Counted from the first letter of the stretch, positions 17,584 to 26,714 are shown. The stretch: 64,000 nucleotides of DNA from Alteribacillus bidgolensis (GCF_002886255.1 NZ_KZ614149.1:2790001-2854000); one strand, 5' to 3'. Notes: a model not told the origin generated them from the letters alone. A program made the numbers and translations.

Positions 17584-19527
17584 ATGAAAATAGGACGTAA
17601 TGATCCATGTCCATGCGGCAGCGGAAAAAAGTACAAGAAATGCTGTGCTGGTAAAGTGACAGCATTAACATATTCGAAAGAAGAAATTTTATATGTTCAA
17701 CAAAGTATTTATAATTATGTTGTAGACCATTATATACTCGAACTAAGAGATTATATAAGCTTTTTAATAGGAGATAATGCTTTAGACTCCCTCAGAAGAG
17801 AAGAAGAAGGTACCCTCTCTATTATCGCTGCCGCACATTGGGTTTTAGAAAAAAGGAACCAAGAGGAAAATGGATTGATAGACGAGATCACCAGCCTATC
17901 TTTTTGGAACGCGAAGCAGCGTCGTCTATTAGACACGTGGAAGAAAACATCCCTATTTTCCGTATGTTTTATTGAAGAATGGGGAGAAAAAGAATTAATC
18001 GTCCAGGATATGATAAATGGAGACACATTGCATGTAGAGACCCCACTGGATTTTACAAACGGTCCATTAGGAATTTGTTTTCTCAGCCTCGTACCTGCCC
18101 AGCAGCACTGGGTTATGTTTGGGATGCCTTGTTTTATTGCCCCTTATGATGAACACAGTGTTAAAGAAGCGTTTCATAACTTCAAAAAAATCTTTGAAGG
18201 CTTGGTCACATTATCAAAATCCCTTTCATTCGATGAAGATCCGTTCGCGAAGGTACTGGAACAGTATTTCTCTCTACATTATGATGAAGAAACAGAAGAG
18301 GAAGACTATTATATAAATAGTGACTTAACAGACGAAGAAAAACAAGTGATGACGGTTTTCAAAAAGCATGCTAGTCAAGAGCTTCGTGATGAAGGAGGGT
18401 TAGACAAAGCAGAAAGGATTTGGGAAGCCTATTGCGAAGTCGCTCTTCCAATAATTAAAAAGCCTGAGGCATATGCGGCCTCTTTAGAGTACTATATGAG
18501 CAACGACGTCTTAACTGTTCCGGGTGCTACCCAAAAAGCTCTTGGGAAAAAATATGATGTTTCTCCAAATACGATCTCAAAACGGATACAGGATTTCGAT
18601 GACGCACTGATGGAGTACCATATGCGTGAAACTGCAGCTAAACCGGCTGATCCGCAAAAAGACAGAATTATGATGGAACGCCAAATGTTTATTTTACATA
18701 AAGAAATGGAACGACTCGGTCTTTCATCTATCGAGGAAATCGAGGCGTTTCAACAAGATTTTAATCCAGAGCAAGCTTTGATAGAGCAGTGGGATGAAGG
18801 CGATAGAGCCCAGCTGATGTTATATGACGCCATGCTTGAACCACATCCTGTGGAAAAGAATCATTTGATTCAAAAAGCGCTCAAAATTGATGAAAATCAA
18901 CCTGACGCATATCTACAGCTGGCTAAAATAGCGGTGTCCGAAAAAGAAGAATTGGAATGTACAAGAAAAGCAGTAGAAACTGGACGAGCTGTGCTCGGAG
19001 AAGACTTTATTAATAAAGAAAAAGGACATTTTTGGCTCCTAACAGAAACACGCCCTTTTATGCGTGCGATGCAGCAGTATGCCTCCCTTCTTGAATTTAC
19101 TGATCCCAAACAAGCTGCACAAATATATGAAGAAATGCTCAAGCTTAACCCATCTGACAACCAAGGAATCCGTTATCAACTGCTGTCGCTTTATCTTTTG
19201 ATTAATGAACATGATAAAGCAAGTGCATTAATAGACGAATACCCTGAAGAGTCTGCTTTCTGGCTGTTTCACCAAGCTTTTATTGAATACATGAACAATG
19301 GATTATCGAAAGAATTTGAAGTGAAGCTCCATAAAGCAGAAAAAGAAAATCCTTACATTATTGATTATATAGTGGACTTGGAACGTATGCCGATAGAACC
19401 TTTCATGGTTGAAGCTTTTTCTCCTGGAAGCCCAGAAGAAGCCGCAATATATATCGAAGATGCCGTATTTATGTGGCAGGATGAAGACGAGTTGATGAAT
19501 TATTTGAAAAAACGAGCGGCACAGTGA
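17584..19527 (+). CDS. SEC-C zinc-finger protein with HTH and TPR-like regions
   Basis: A 647-residue cytoplasmic protein. The N-terminus is a SEC-C motif, MKIGRNDPCPCGSGKKYKKC, with zinc ligands C9, C11, C20 and C21 as at the SecA C-terminus. Around residues 318-340, KALGKKYDVSPNTISKRIQDF reads as a helix-turn-helix. The last 200 residues contain helical repeats (QPDAYLQLAKIAVSEKEE; DPKQAAQIYEEMLKLNPSDNQGIRY) that look like TPR units of ST7-like type. Such modular SEC-C proteins occur in Bacillaceae without known function. Ribosome site GGCAGGTGAAACG. A strong hairpin follows. Confidence 0.8.
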   Translation: MKIGRNDPCPCGSGKKYKKCCAGKVTALTYSKEEILYVQQSIYNYVVDHYILELRDYISFLIGDNALDSLRREEEGTLSIIAAAHWVLEKRNQEENGLIDEITSLSFWNAKQRRLLDTWKKTSLFSVCFIEEWGEKELIVQDMINGDTLHVETPLDFTNGPLGICFLSLVPAQQHWVMFGMPCFIAPYDEHSVKEAFHNFKKIFEGLVTLSKSLSFDEDPFAKVLEQYFSLHYDEETEEEDYYINSDLTDEEKQVMTVFKKHASQELRDEGGLDKAERIWEAYCEVALPIIKKPEAYAASLEYYMSNDVLTVPGATQKALGKKYDVSPNTISKRIQDFDDALMEYHMRETAAKPADPQKDRIMMERQMFILHKEMERLGLSSIEEIEAFQQDFNPEQALIEQWDEGDRAQLMLYDAMLEPHPVEKNHLIQKALKIDENQPDAYLQLAKIAVSEKEELECTRKAVETGRAVLGEDFINKEKGHFWLLTETRPFMRAMQQYASLLEFTDPKQAAQIYEEMLKLNPSDNQGIRYQLLSLYLLINEHDKASALIDEYPEESAFWLFHQAFIEYMNNGLSKEFEVKLHKAEKENPYIIDYIVDLERMPIEPFMVEAFSPGSPEEAAIYIEDAVFMWQDEDELMNYLKKRAAQ

Positions 19528-19558
19528 TGCTGGCAACATCCTAGTGTGCACTTTGTGT

Positions 19559-19600
19559 GGGGCCTGGCCCGCGTTTACGTCACGCGGCCAGGCCCCCTAT
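19559..19600 (+). terminator. GC-rich hairpin after the SEC-C gene
   Basis: ggggcctggcc-c-gcg ... cgc-ggccaggcccc, a stem of 14 pairs with a 9-nt loop, followed by ctatttgtttt. The T run is imperfect. Confidence 0.7.
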
Positions 19601-19827
19601 TTGTTTTCAGATAGAAAGCGGAGTGAATTGAACAGTTCTGGCAGCAGCTCTGGAAAATGTGGTTCTTAATGTTACTGTTGAAATTGAAGTGAAATTAGCA
19701 GTAATTTCGAAGCAGACACCGGCCGTTTTTTCGTCAAATCACTTTAGATGGTAGAGATATCCGCTTTTTTTGCTATTTTTATATCTATTATCTGGATTAC
19801 ATAGCTCCATTTGTTCCAGTTTTTTAC

Positions 19828-19942
19828 AATACTAGCCGGATTTTGCGATTTACTCGCCGGATTCACTGGTTTACTCACCGATTTCGCACTTTTACTCGCC
19901 GTTCTTGTTCCTTTACTCGCCATTGCGTGACTTTTACTCGCC
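19828..19942. repeat. 21-bp-phased TTTACTCGCC array (6 units)
   Basis: A 10-bp core begins at 19828, 19849, 19870, 19891, 19912 and 19933, exactly every 21 bp: aatactagcc, tttactcgcc, tttactcacc, then tttactcgcc three times. The 11-bp stretches between cores are not conserved. In one minus-strand frame this reads as ASKxxxx heptads. The rest of 19600-19974 shows no gene. Related arrays lie at 26381, 26622 and 31122. Confidence 0.9.
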
Positions 19943-19974
19943 TAGAAGTATTTTTCTTGACAGGAGAGGGTACT

Positions 19975-22581
19975 TCATTCGTTGAAGCTGATGACTGCTG
20001 GTATAAACAGCGGCAATATCACCAGTCCAAAGAGCATCAGACCTGATACTACCACGGTGCCCACCTGCATCAGCGTCAGTACGCCGGATGGAATCATTGC
20101 CCCGAATGTGCCGGATAAAATGATTGCAGCTGTGATGATAACGGTGCCCATTTTCACCATCGATTTCATTAGACCTTGCCGTACGCCGAGTGCTGCTTCT
20201 TCCCGGTAGCGGTCAAATAGGAAAATTGAGTAATCCACGCCCAGTGCGACGAGCATGACAAAAGCAAAAAACGGGACTGGCCACATGATACCGGGATATC
20301 CTAATCCATTGACGAAAATCAATTCCGCTGCTCCCATAGCGGTATAATACGTTAATAACAGGCCTGCCAAAATAAACAGCGGTTGAAACAGAGAGCGCAA
20401 CAATACAGCTAAAATAACAAATAACCCAACTAAAATGATGATGATAGTGTTCGTAAAGTCTTCCGATGATACATTCTGCAGATCTGCATTTATACTAGGA
20501 ACGCCGCTGTAGGCAATGTCACCTTTTTCTAGCGGAGTTCCTTGTATTTCCTGATCTACAATCTGCCTAACCCGCTTTGATGCATCAATAGCGTCAAGGG
20601 TATATGGATCATCTTTTAAACTTACTTCTAACGTCATTCCGGTATTATCGGAAAATACATATTCATCCACCGCGTCCTGAAAGTCTTCCTCTTCCAAAAA
20701 CTCCTCTGGTACGAAGACACCGGTCCCGCGAGTATAGGCTGCTTCTGAAAGATCTTCTGTAAACGTTTCTGCTTCTTCAAGGCCTGCTTCGATTTCTTCG
20801 AGACCGTCTATCGATTCCTGTACCCCGGTTGCCAGATCCTCTAGACCGCCCGATAGATTACTAGCTTGCTGCTGCTTGGCTCTCATTTCAGCATTACCTT
20901 GCTGAAGTCCGGATTGGATCTCTGTTAATCCTTGCTGGACTCCGGCAAGCTGCTGAACAGCCGTTTGAATATCACCTGTCTGCTGGAGCTGCTGCGAAAT
21001 GCCTCCCACTTGCTCGTTCACATCTTCTACTCCAGCAATGGCTTCATCAAGCGAACCGCCAGAACCTGCAGAAGATACTTGATTGTTCATATCATGAAGA
21101 CCGTTTTCTATTTCGGTTAAACCATCCTGCACCTCGCTTAATCCTTCCCTTGCATCTCCTATACCGGAGGAGATGTCTTCCATTTGCGTGTCCACGTAAA
21201 GTTCATCAATGACAGAACCTGTCGGACGCGTCACACTCCGGACTTCTTCTACATCTTCAGAACGTTCAATCGTTTGAGAAAGACTTTCCACATAAGCGAT
21301 TTTCTCTGCGGTTACCATATCTTCTTCTGTATCAATGACGACTTGAAGAGGCAGCGCATCTCCCATTCCAAATGCTTCTTCAACTACACGCAGCCCTTCC
21401 ACCGATTCAGCACCGCCGCTGATTTCATCCGTATTATTGTAAGAAACATCGTTGTCGTATGTTACTAAAAACGGCACTGTAATAATCGCTACGATCACAA
21501 TGGAAAGAATTGGCCGGTATACAGAAAGACTTCCCATCATCTTCCATAGTTTATTATCGTGATGCGATGCTGCCTTTTTAGACGGCCAAAATAACTTCTC
21601 TTTCAAAACGGCCATAAAAAATGGAACTAACGTATACAGTACAATCAGCAATACAAATATACCAACAGCTACCCCAACAGCGGATTGGAATATAGCAAAG
21701 TTTGCAAACCCGATAGCTGAAAAACCAACAAATACGGCCAATCCACTGTAAAACAACGTCTTTCCTGCTGTTTTATACGTATTGACAATCGCTTCTTCCA
21801 CCTCATGTCCAGCAGAAAGCTCTTCTTTAAACCGGCTTAAGAGCAAAATACAATAGTCCGTTCCGATCCCAAACAGCACAGCCACAAGAAAGATCTGCGT
21901 GTAAGTGGAAACCGGGAAGCCGAACCATTCTACGAATAAAGCAACAATAGATTGACTGATAAAATAAGTAATCGCCACAGAAATAAGTGGTACAAACGGA
22001 GTCACGATTGCGCGGAACACAACGAGCAGCAGAGTGAAAATGAGTACAATCGTAATTCCCTCTGTTTTCTCTAGCCCTTCCTGCGTTGTTTTATCCACAT
22101 CATCACTTATAATAGAATCACCCGTCACGTATCGCTGCATGCCATCCGGGACACTTAAAGATTCAATCTTATTGCCAGCTTCGACCGCATCTTCTTCTGA
22201 ACCATGAATAGCAACCGGAACAAGCACGACATCTTCGTTTTCTGATACGAGCTGTTCTCTTATTTCTTCTCGTTCAAATGGATTTGTCACCGATTCAGTG
22301 TTTTCTCCGTTTTTTATTTCTTCTATATATCTTTGAATCTCTTTTTCTATCTCATCTGTTAACGGCTCTTCTAATTGCAGAACAAGACTTAGCGTCTCCC
22401 CTCCTTCACCGGCCTCATCAAGAATGTCACCAGCTTGCTGGGAGGTTAAATTTGCAGGCAGTTGAAAGCTGTCTTCCTCTTCTGCCAGCTCGGTCAGGCT
22501 GGGGGCATAAAAAAATAACCCCGCTGTCAGTGCAGCCAGCAAAGCAGCAATGAGCCATCGAAATTTTATAATCGGGCGCAT
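19975..22581 (-). CDS. MMPL/RND family membrane transporter
   Basis: An 868-residue exporter with two blocks of about six helices separated by large extracellular loops. MMPL features include FGIGTDYCILLLSRFKEELS in the first block and VALGVDYSIFLFDRYREEA in the second, each with the conserved Asp-Tyr for proton coupling. The loop at about residues 440-640 is rich in Gln and Glu with heptad-like coiled-coil character. The start ATG at 22581 follows GTGGAG; an upstream GTG at 22593 lacks spacing. It lies 18 bp after marR, so the pair forms a repressor-pump operon. The substrate is probably a lipid or amphiphilic drug (inference). Confidence 0.9.
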   Translation of the reverse strand: MRPIIKFRWLIAALLAALTAGLFFYAPSLTELAEEEDSFQLPANLTSQQAGDILDEAGEGGETLSLVLQLEEPLTDEIEKEIQRYIEEIKNGENTESVTNPFEREEIREQLVSENEDVVLVPVAIHGSEEDAVEAGNKIESLSVPDGMQRYVTGDSIISDDVDKTTQEGLEKTEGITIVLIFTLLLVVFRAIVTPFVPLISVAITYFISQSIVALFVEWFGFPVSTYTQIFLVAVLFGIGTDYCILLLSRFKEELSAGHEVEEAIVNTYKTAGKTLFYSGLAVFVGFSAIGFANFAIFQSAVGVAVGIFVLLIVLYTLVPFFMAVLKEKLFWPSKKAASHHDNKLWKMMGSLSVYRPILSIVIVAIITVPFLVTYDNDVSYNNTDEISGGAESVEGLRVVEEAFGMGDALPLQVVIDTEEDMVTAEKIAYVESLSQTIERSEDVEEVRSVTRPTGSVIDELYVDTQMEDISSGIGDAREGLSEVQDGLTEIENGLHDMNNQVSSAGSGGSLDEAIAGVEDVNEQVGGISQQLQQTGDIQTAVQQLAGVQQGLTEIQSGLQQGNAEMRAKQQQASNLSGGLEDLATGVQESIDGLEEIEAGLEEAETFTEDLSEAAYTRGTGVFVPEEFLEEEDFQDAVDEYVFSDNTGMTLEVSLKDDPYTLDAIDASKRVRQIVDQEIQGTPLEKGDIAYSGVPSINADLQNVSSEDFTNTIIIILVGLFVILAVLLRSLFQPLFILAGLLLTYYTAMGAAELIFVNGLGYPGIMWPVPFFAFVMLVALGVDYSIFLFDRYREEAALGVRQGLMKSMVKMGTVIITAAIILSGTFGAMIPSGVLTLMQVGTVVVSGLMLFGLVILPLFIPAVISFNE

Positions 22582-22599
22582 GTTTCTCTCCACTTCCTT

Positions 22600-23040
22600 T
22601 TAATTTTGTTTTTTTAACAGTTCTTTTACTTTGCTGAAGATATATATAAATTGATCTATTTCTTCATTTTCAATGCCCTCTAAGACGGAACTTAAATACT
22701 CATTCACCTGCTCTTTCGCTTCTTTATAGGCAGCGGCTCCTTTTTCTGTGAATTCCACGTGTTTGACACGTCTATCGTCCTCTTTTTGCACGACTTTGAC
22801 ATACTCTTTATCTACTAGTTTTTTCAATCGGCTTGATGTAGCACTTTTATGTCCGCCTTGTAGTTCGGTGAGTTCTTTAGACGTTAACGACCCATACCTC
22901 TCCAACCAATTCAGCATTTTGATCTGCTCCATAGACAATTCTTTATGAAGTTCATTTTCAACCTTTCTAAACACTTCATTTTGTCCATAAACCATAACGT
23001 CTGTGAATAATCGAATCGCCTCTTGTAATCTATCACTCAT
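22600..23040 (-). CDS. MarR family transcriptional repressor
   Basis: A 146-residue winged-helix protein. The recognition region reads LTSKELTELQGGHKSATSSRLKKLVDKEYVKVVQKEDDRRVKHVEFTEKG, with the DDRR wing typical of MarR. The ribosome site TAGGGGGTAAAC precedes the ATG. The gene heads the operon with the MMPL pump and should repress its own promoter through the palindrome at 23066-23084. Confidence 0.93.
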   Translation of the reverse strand: MSDRLQEAIRLFTDVMVYGQNEVFRKVENELHKELSMEQIKMLNWLERYGSLTSKELTELQGGHKSATSSRLKKLVDKEYVKVVQKEDDRRVKHVEFTEKGAAAYKEAKEQVNEYLSSVLEGIENEEIDQFIYIFSKVKELLKKQN

Positions 23041-23065
23041 TTAGTTTACCCCCTAAACTTTATTT

Positions 23066-23095
23066 TAGTTTAACCGTTGAACTATTTTTTGTCAA
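23066..23095 (-). promoter_or_regulatory. marR-MMPL promoter with embedded operator
   Basis: On the minus strand TTGACA (23095-23090), 17-bp spacer, TAAACT (23072-23067). A 19-bp near-perfect palindrome, TAGTTCAACGGTTAAACTA on that strand (23084-23066), fills the spacer and -10. MarR bound there would block RNA polymerase. Confidence 0.75.
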
Positions 23096-23229
23096 ATAGG
23101 AAAAAACAATTATTTTAAAAATTTTACAAATATGTTACATTTGTAAAAAGAAATAGTTCTGTTGTTACACTCGCCATTGATATTAACTGAATATTTCGTA
23201 TATTAATGTCATATCATGGGGGAATGGTA

Positions 23230-23418
23230 ATGAAGAGGTTATTTGTGTTTTTAAAACCGAAGAGAACATGGCATGATTTTAATAGGTTCGAGCGGAAAAT
23301 GTGGGTGCAGCTATTTGATAGAAAAAAAGCAGAGCTTAAAAAACAAATAAAAGATAACGTACAATGCTGCCGCTTGGCCAAACGCTATGCGGACTGGCAG
23401 ATGCGAGCTATGGGATAG
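23230..23418 (+). CDS. Small basic hypothetical protein
   Basis: A 62-residue Lys/Arg-rich protein starting at ATG 23230, after ggggaatggta. It contains KPKRTWHDFNRFERKMW and a Cys pair (QCCRLAKRYADW). There is no membrane helix and no recognised family. It is followed by a clear terminator, which supports it being a real transcript. Confidence 0.5.
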   Translation: MKRLFVFLKPKRTWHDFNRFERKMWVQLFDRKKAELKKQIKDNVQCCRLAKRYADWQMRAMG

Positions 23419-23471
23419 GTTTAGAAAAAATATATTATTGACAAAACAAATGGTAATGGAAATTAACATTA

Positions 23472-23510
23472 ATAAAGCTCATCAAGCAAATACAGCTTGA
23501 TGAGCTTTAT
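23472..23510. terminator. Bidirectional terminator
   Basis: Stem ataaagctcatcaagc / gcttgatgagctttat with a short loop and A/T-rich flanks on both sides. It lies between the small plus-strand gene and the convergent 2-hydroxyacid dehydrogenase gene. Confidence 0.85.
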
Positions 23511-23524
23511 TGTATTGCAAAAGT

Positions 23525-23540
23525 AATCAAACGTTTGATT
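23525..23540. promoter_or_regulatory. 16-bp perfect palindrome, copy 1
   Basis: AATCAAACGTTTGATT. The same palindrome with the same flanks (AGT before, GA after) recurs at 41815-41830. Here it sits between a terminator and a convergent gene end, not at an obvious promoter. Confidence 0.6.
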
Positions 23541-23555
23541 GACCTTCCCTGCAGC

Positions 23556-24509
23556 TTATACAGAAATAACATGTTTGGGTGTTTTCCCAAGCACTCCGTC
23601 TACACATTGCTTGGCCGCATCTACATACATGGCATGCCTTGTTTCATGAGTTGCTGTGCCAAGATGCGGCAGCGTGACAACTTGGTCCATTTGGAGAAGC
23701 GGGTTTTCAGAATCAACTGGTTCTTTTTCAAACACATCAAGTCCGGCTGCTTTTATCCACCTTTCTTGGAGTACATGGATTAAATCTTCTTCCACCACGA
23801 CGGGACCACGGCCGCCGTTTATAAAAATCGCGTCCCTTTTCATTTTTTGAAAGGCCTCAGCGCCGATCATTCCCCGTGTCTCTTTAGTTAATGGCGTTAA
23901 AACCATCACGATATCTGATGTTTCAAGCAAGTCATCTAGATCGGCATAAACGGCTCCCGTCTCTTTTTCTGCTTCTGGTTTACGGCTTCGATTATGATAC
24001 ATCACATCCATATGAAAGCCAAATGCTGCGCGGCGGGCAACTTCTTGGCCGATTCGTCCCATCCCGATAATACCAAGCTTTTTGTGGTGGATGTTCGTTC
24101 CAAAATAGTGGGATGATAATGGTTTTTTCCAATTGCCCTCTTTAACAAACCTGTCCAATTCCGGCATCCGCCGTGCTGTAGCAATCATAAGTCCAATCAT
24201 TGTGTCCGCCATCGTTTGAATAAGGACCTCCGGCGTATGAGTAGCTATTATCCCTCTATTAGTAATGGCTTTCACATCTAAATTGTCGTATCCAACGGAG
24301 ACGTTACTGACTACTTTCAAGTTGGGAGCTTGATCAAGCAGCGCATCATCCACTTTTAATCCTGCACCGTACAGTCCATCTGCTTCTTGTAAGTATTGGT
24401 AAAACAATTCTTTTTGTTTTCTCGGCCGGGCTATTTGTACCTCGCAATGTTCTTTCATTAAAGCTAGTACATCTTCCGGCGGTTCAACATATGAGAGTAT
24501 CATTGCCAT
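23556..24509 (-). CDS. D-isomer-specific 2-hydroxyacid dehydrogenase
   Basis: A 317-residue NAD(P)-dependent reductase of the glyoxylate/hydroxypyruvate reductase type. The Rossmann fingerprint is GIIGMGRIGQEVARRA. Catalytic residues are Arg in INGGRGPVV, Glu in DVFEKEP and His in LPHLGTATHETR. The start ATG follows AAAGGAG at 10 nt. A paralogue with the same VVSNVSVGYDNLD block lies at 54695-55672. It probably reduces glyoxylate, hydroxypyruvate or a keto-gluconate. Confidence 0.92.
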   Translation of the reverse strand: MAMILSYVEPPEDVLALMKEHCEVQIARPRKQKELFYQYLQEADGLYGAGLKVDDALLDQAPNLKVVSNVSVGYDNLDVKAITNRGIIATHTPEVLIQTMADTMIGLMIATARRMPELDRFVKEGNWKKPLSSHYFGTNIHHKKLGIIGMGRIGQEVARRAAFGFHMDVMYHNRSRKPEAEKETGAVYADLDDLLETSDIVMVLTPLTKETRGMIGAEAFQKMKRDAIFINGGRGPVVVEEDLIHVLQERWIKAAGLDVFEKEPVDSENPLLQMDQVVTLPHLGTATHETRHAMYVDAAKQCVDGVLGKTPKHVISV

Positions 24510-24567
24510 TGTTTATATTCTCCTTTACTGGGTAGCGGGAGTTTTTTTATTATAGTTTTTGCTTTCA

Positions 24568-25323
24568 TTACACCGTTGCCGATGAGGTTAGTCCATTAAT
24601 AAATGCAATACTTTCAATCGCGATTTTCTCTTTATTATTATCTAACGTCGCGACATGGTAACTATCCTCCATTGGAATCAACCGTTTATCTTCTGATGCT
24701 AGGCGGTCATAGATCCATGAACTGTTTTCTGGCGGCACGACATGGTCCACCTCAGATACAAAAATTCTTGCAGGCACTTGAATCTGCGGTAATTTCTGAC
24801 GTGTTTCTTTCACCAATTGCTGAATCTCCCCGAGCGATTTCACTGGGGTTTTTTCATAGGCTAGCTCCTCGACATTTTCTTTTTTAATGTCTGATCCTAT
24901 GGCATCTAAAAATCTAACAGCTGGCACTGCTTCCGGACTCATTTCAGGAATATCAATAGCAGCATTTATAAGAATGATACCTTTTGTTTGCGGATACTGT
25001 TCTGCCAGGTGCAATGTCAGTGTACCTCCCATAGATAAACCGGCAATATAAATATCATCACACGTTTCCTTTAAAAAATGATAACCTTCATCTACTGTTT
25101 CACACCAGTCTATATAGGTAGAGCGTTCCATATCTTCATAATGGGTGCCGTGTCCTCTTAAACGCGGGCCAAACACGGTAAACCCTGCTTGGTTAAAACT
25201 TTCACCGAGTGATCGCACGCTTTGTGTCGTCCCTGTGAAACCATGAATCACCAATACGCCCGTTTTATCACCTTCAAAATAGAAAGGCTCCGCTCCTTCC
25301 ATCACTGGGTATTGTTCCTTCAT
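24568..25323 (-). CDS. Monoacylglycerol lipase / carboxylesterase
   Basis: A 251-residue alpha/beta hydrolase. It closely follows the Bacillus sp. H257 monoacylglycerol lipase as I remember it: EQYPVMEGAEPFYFEG at the start, RLRGHGTHYEDMERSTYIDW, and the nucleophile elbow GLSMGG with Ser97 at the same number. The Asp lies in VSEVDHVVPP and the His in DSYHVATLD. It is cytoplasmic with no signal peptide. Ribosome site GGAAGGTGAG. It should hydrolyse monoglycerides or short-chain esters. Confidence 0.9.
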   Translation of the reverse strand: MKEQYPVMEGAEPFYFEGDKTGVLVIHGFTGTTQSVRSLGESFNQAGFTVFGPRLRGHGTHYEDMERSTYIDWCETVDEGYHFLKETCDDIYIAGLSMGGTLTLHLAEQYPQTKGIILINAAIDIPEMSPEAVPAVRFLDAIGSDIKKENVEELAYEKTPVKSLGEIQQLVKETRQKLPQIQVPARIFVSEVDHVVPPENSSWIYDRLASEDKRLIPMEDSYHVATLDNNKEKIAIESIAFINGLTSSATV

Positions 25324-25424
25324 TTTCTCACCTTCCCCCCAAAATCTACCTTAGATTCCTTCTTTATTGATATACATCATTCCTCTCATTTTTAACTTTT
25401 TTTTGTAAAATTAGATCTTTTTCC

Positions 25425-26123
25425 TTATTGTTCTACAAATGGAAGATAATGAACGGCTTTAAAAGGGGAATAATAAAATATGGGTGTTATGTTAGTGCCG
25501 CGCCAATGCATGTCATTTACGAGTCCATGCATTTCAATTTCCGCTTCCGCGCGACGAAGATTCCACGGTTCATGTGAAATCGGCCCCTTATACACCTTGT
25601 TACCTCTCATTGTCCATAAACAGTACCGTTCGGTTAGCCAATAAGTTAAAGAGTCAGATGAAGCTTGAAATGAATCCCCATACGGACGATACCGCCCGTA
25701 AAAAGAATCCGGACGATAACCTTTTTCTACACGGCGGCTAAGAAAATGTATCCATTCGCCGTTTGAAGTTTTTGTCATCCTTGCCCGTCTATAGGGCATG
25801 TGCAGTAAAGATCTAGCTGCAACTACAGCTAAGCAATGATTTGCGTCTAAGCTTAAAAAATAAACACCTGGTTCTCCTTTATATGTTACATACGTTCTCA
25901 CATTTAATTCAGCAAAATGAGTAAATGGCAGCGGAGCTGGTATTCCACTCAGCTGAACATTTGTTCCGTAAAACGGTACGATACTTAACCAGGCCTGTCC
26001 CTCAAACGTATCTATTTCAAACGCTTCCGGTACGTACTGACGTATTTTTTCTAATGATACAGGCCAGTGGATAAACAAGAGATCTTTCCATGTCTGACGA
26101 GCAACCCACGCTATTTTCAGCAC
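25425..26123 (-). CDS. DUF2071 (YqjF-like) protein
   Basis: About 229-232 residues. Family blocks include QTWKDLLFIHWPVSLEKIRQYVP, WLSIVPFYGTNVQLSG and PFTHFAELNVRTYVTYKGEPGVYFLSLDA. The function of the family is unknown. The start needs care. AGGAGG lies directly against the GTG at 26123, whereas an ATA codon at 26114 has ideal 8-nt spacing, with CTG between them, so initiation may use a non-standard codon. Monocistronic. Confidence 0.85.
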   Translation of the reverse strand: MLKIAWVARQTWKDLLFIHWPVSLEKIRQYVPEAFEIDTFEGQAWLSIVPFYGTNVQLSGIPAPLPFTHFAELNVRTYVTYKGEPGVYFLSLDANHCLAVVAARSLLHMPYRRARMTKTSNGEWIHFLSRRVEKGYRPDSFYGRYRPYGDSFQASSDSLTYWLTERYCLWTMRGNKVYKGPISHEPWNLRRAEAEIEMHGLVNDMHWRGTNITPIFYYSPFKAVHYLPFVEQ

Positions 26124-26380
26124 CTCCTTCCCTTGTCTTTTCCCTCTTTTTCACCTTTTTAATGATGAAAATAAAAGAAACGGCGTATCTATTACAAAAA
26201 ACGCACTCGTCGACGGTTAGGATGTGCTAATGTCGAGACGTGACGTTTTTGAGGACGGACATATAGACATCTTGTGTAAATCAAAGCAGAAGTCCTCACG
26301 TCGTGTGGAAGTATGTTTCTGCGGCGACGCATAATCGCAGGTGTTAAGAACAATGGTGATTGAATTTCCTTTTATTTTCC

Positions 26381-26474
26381 AATACTATCCGAATATGCTG
26401 ATTTATTCGCCGTTCCTAGGTAAATACTATCCGTTATCTTCGTTTTACTCGCCAATCTTTAACATTTACTCGCT
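26381..26474. repeat. 21-bp-phased repeat array, second copy
   Basis: Cores at 26381 (aatactatcc), 26402 (tttattcgcc), 26423 (aatactatcc), 26444 (tttactcgcc) and 26465 (tttactcgct), exactly every 21 bp. The upstream flank (atcgcaggtgttaag...atggtgatt) resembles that of the next array, as if a roughly 240-bp unit had duplicated. Confidence 0.88.
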
Positions 26475-26621
26475 ATTGCGGATCGGGTCGTGCTTTCTGT
26501 TACGTTGAAAGGTGCAGAAGTCACTATTGAAGTCCATTTCTGGGCACTGGATCATCGCAGGCATCAGAAATATGGTGATGTTTTACCATCATATGGCTGC
26601 TCTTAACTTCCTTTATCTTCC

Positions 26622-26714
26622 ATCACTGTCCGAATATGCTGATTTACTCGCCGTTCCTAGGCAAATACTATCCACAATCGTTTTTTTCTCGCCTATCTCT
26701 TCCATTTACTCGCC
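26622..26714. repeat. 21-bp-phased repeat array, third copy
   Basis: Cores at 26622 (atcactgtcc), 26643 (tttactcgcc), 26664 (aatactatcc), 26684 (ttttctcgcc, one base short) and 26705 (tttactcgcc). The segment gaatatgctgattta followed by cgccgttcctagg is shared with the second array, allowing one base change. No gene is seen in 26124-26740. Confidence 0.88.

Noticed and set aside
19828..19942. CRISPR-like spaced repeats
   Set aside because: The repeat core is only 10 bp with 11-bp spacers, and no cas gene is near. The 21-bp arrays are a different kind of repeat.
19843..20046. A plus-strand frame reading FTRRxxx heptads as a gene
   Set aside because: It is only the translation of the 21-bp array, has no ribosome site and runs into the 3' end of the MMPL gene.
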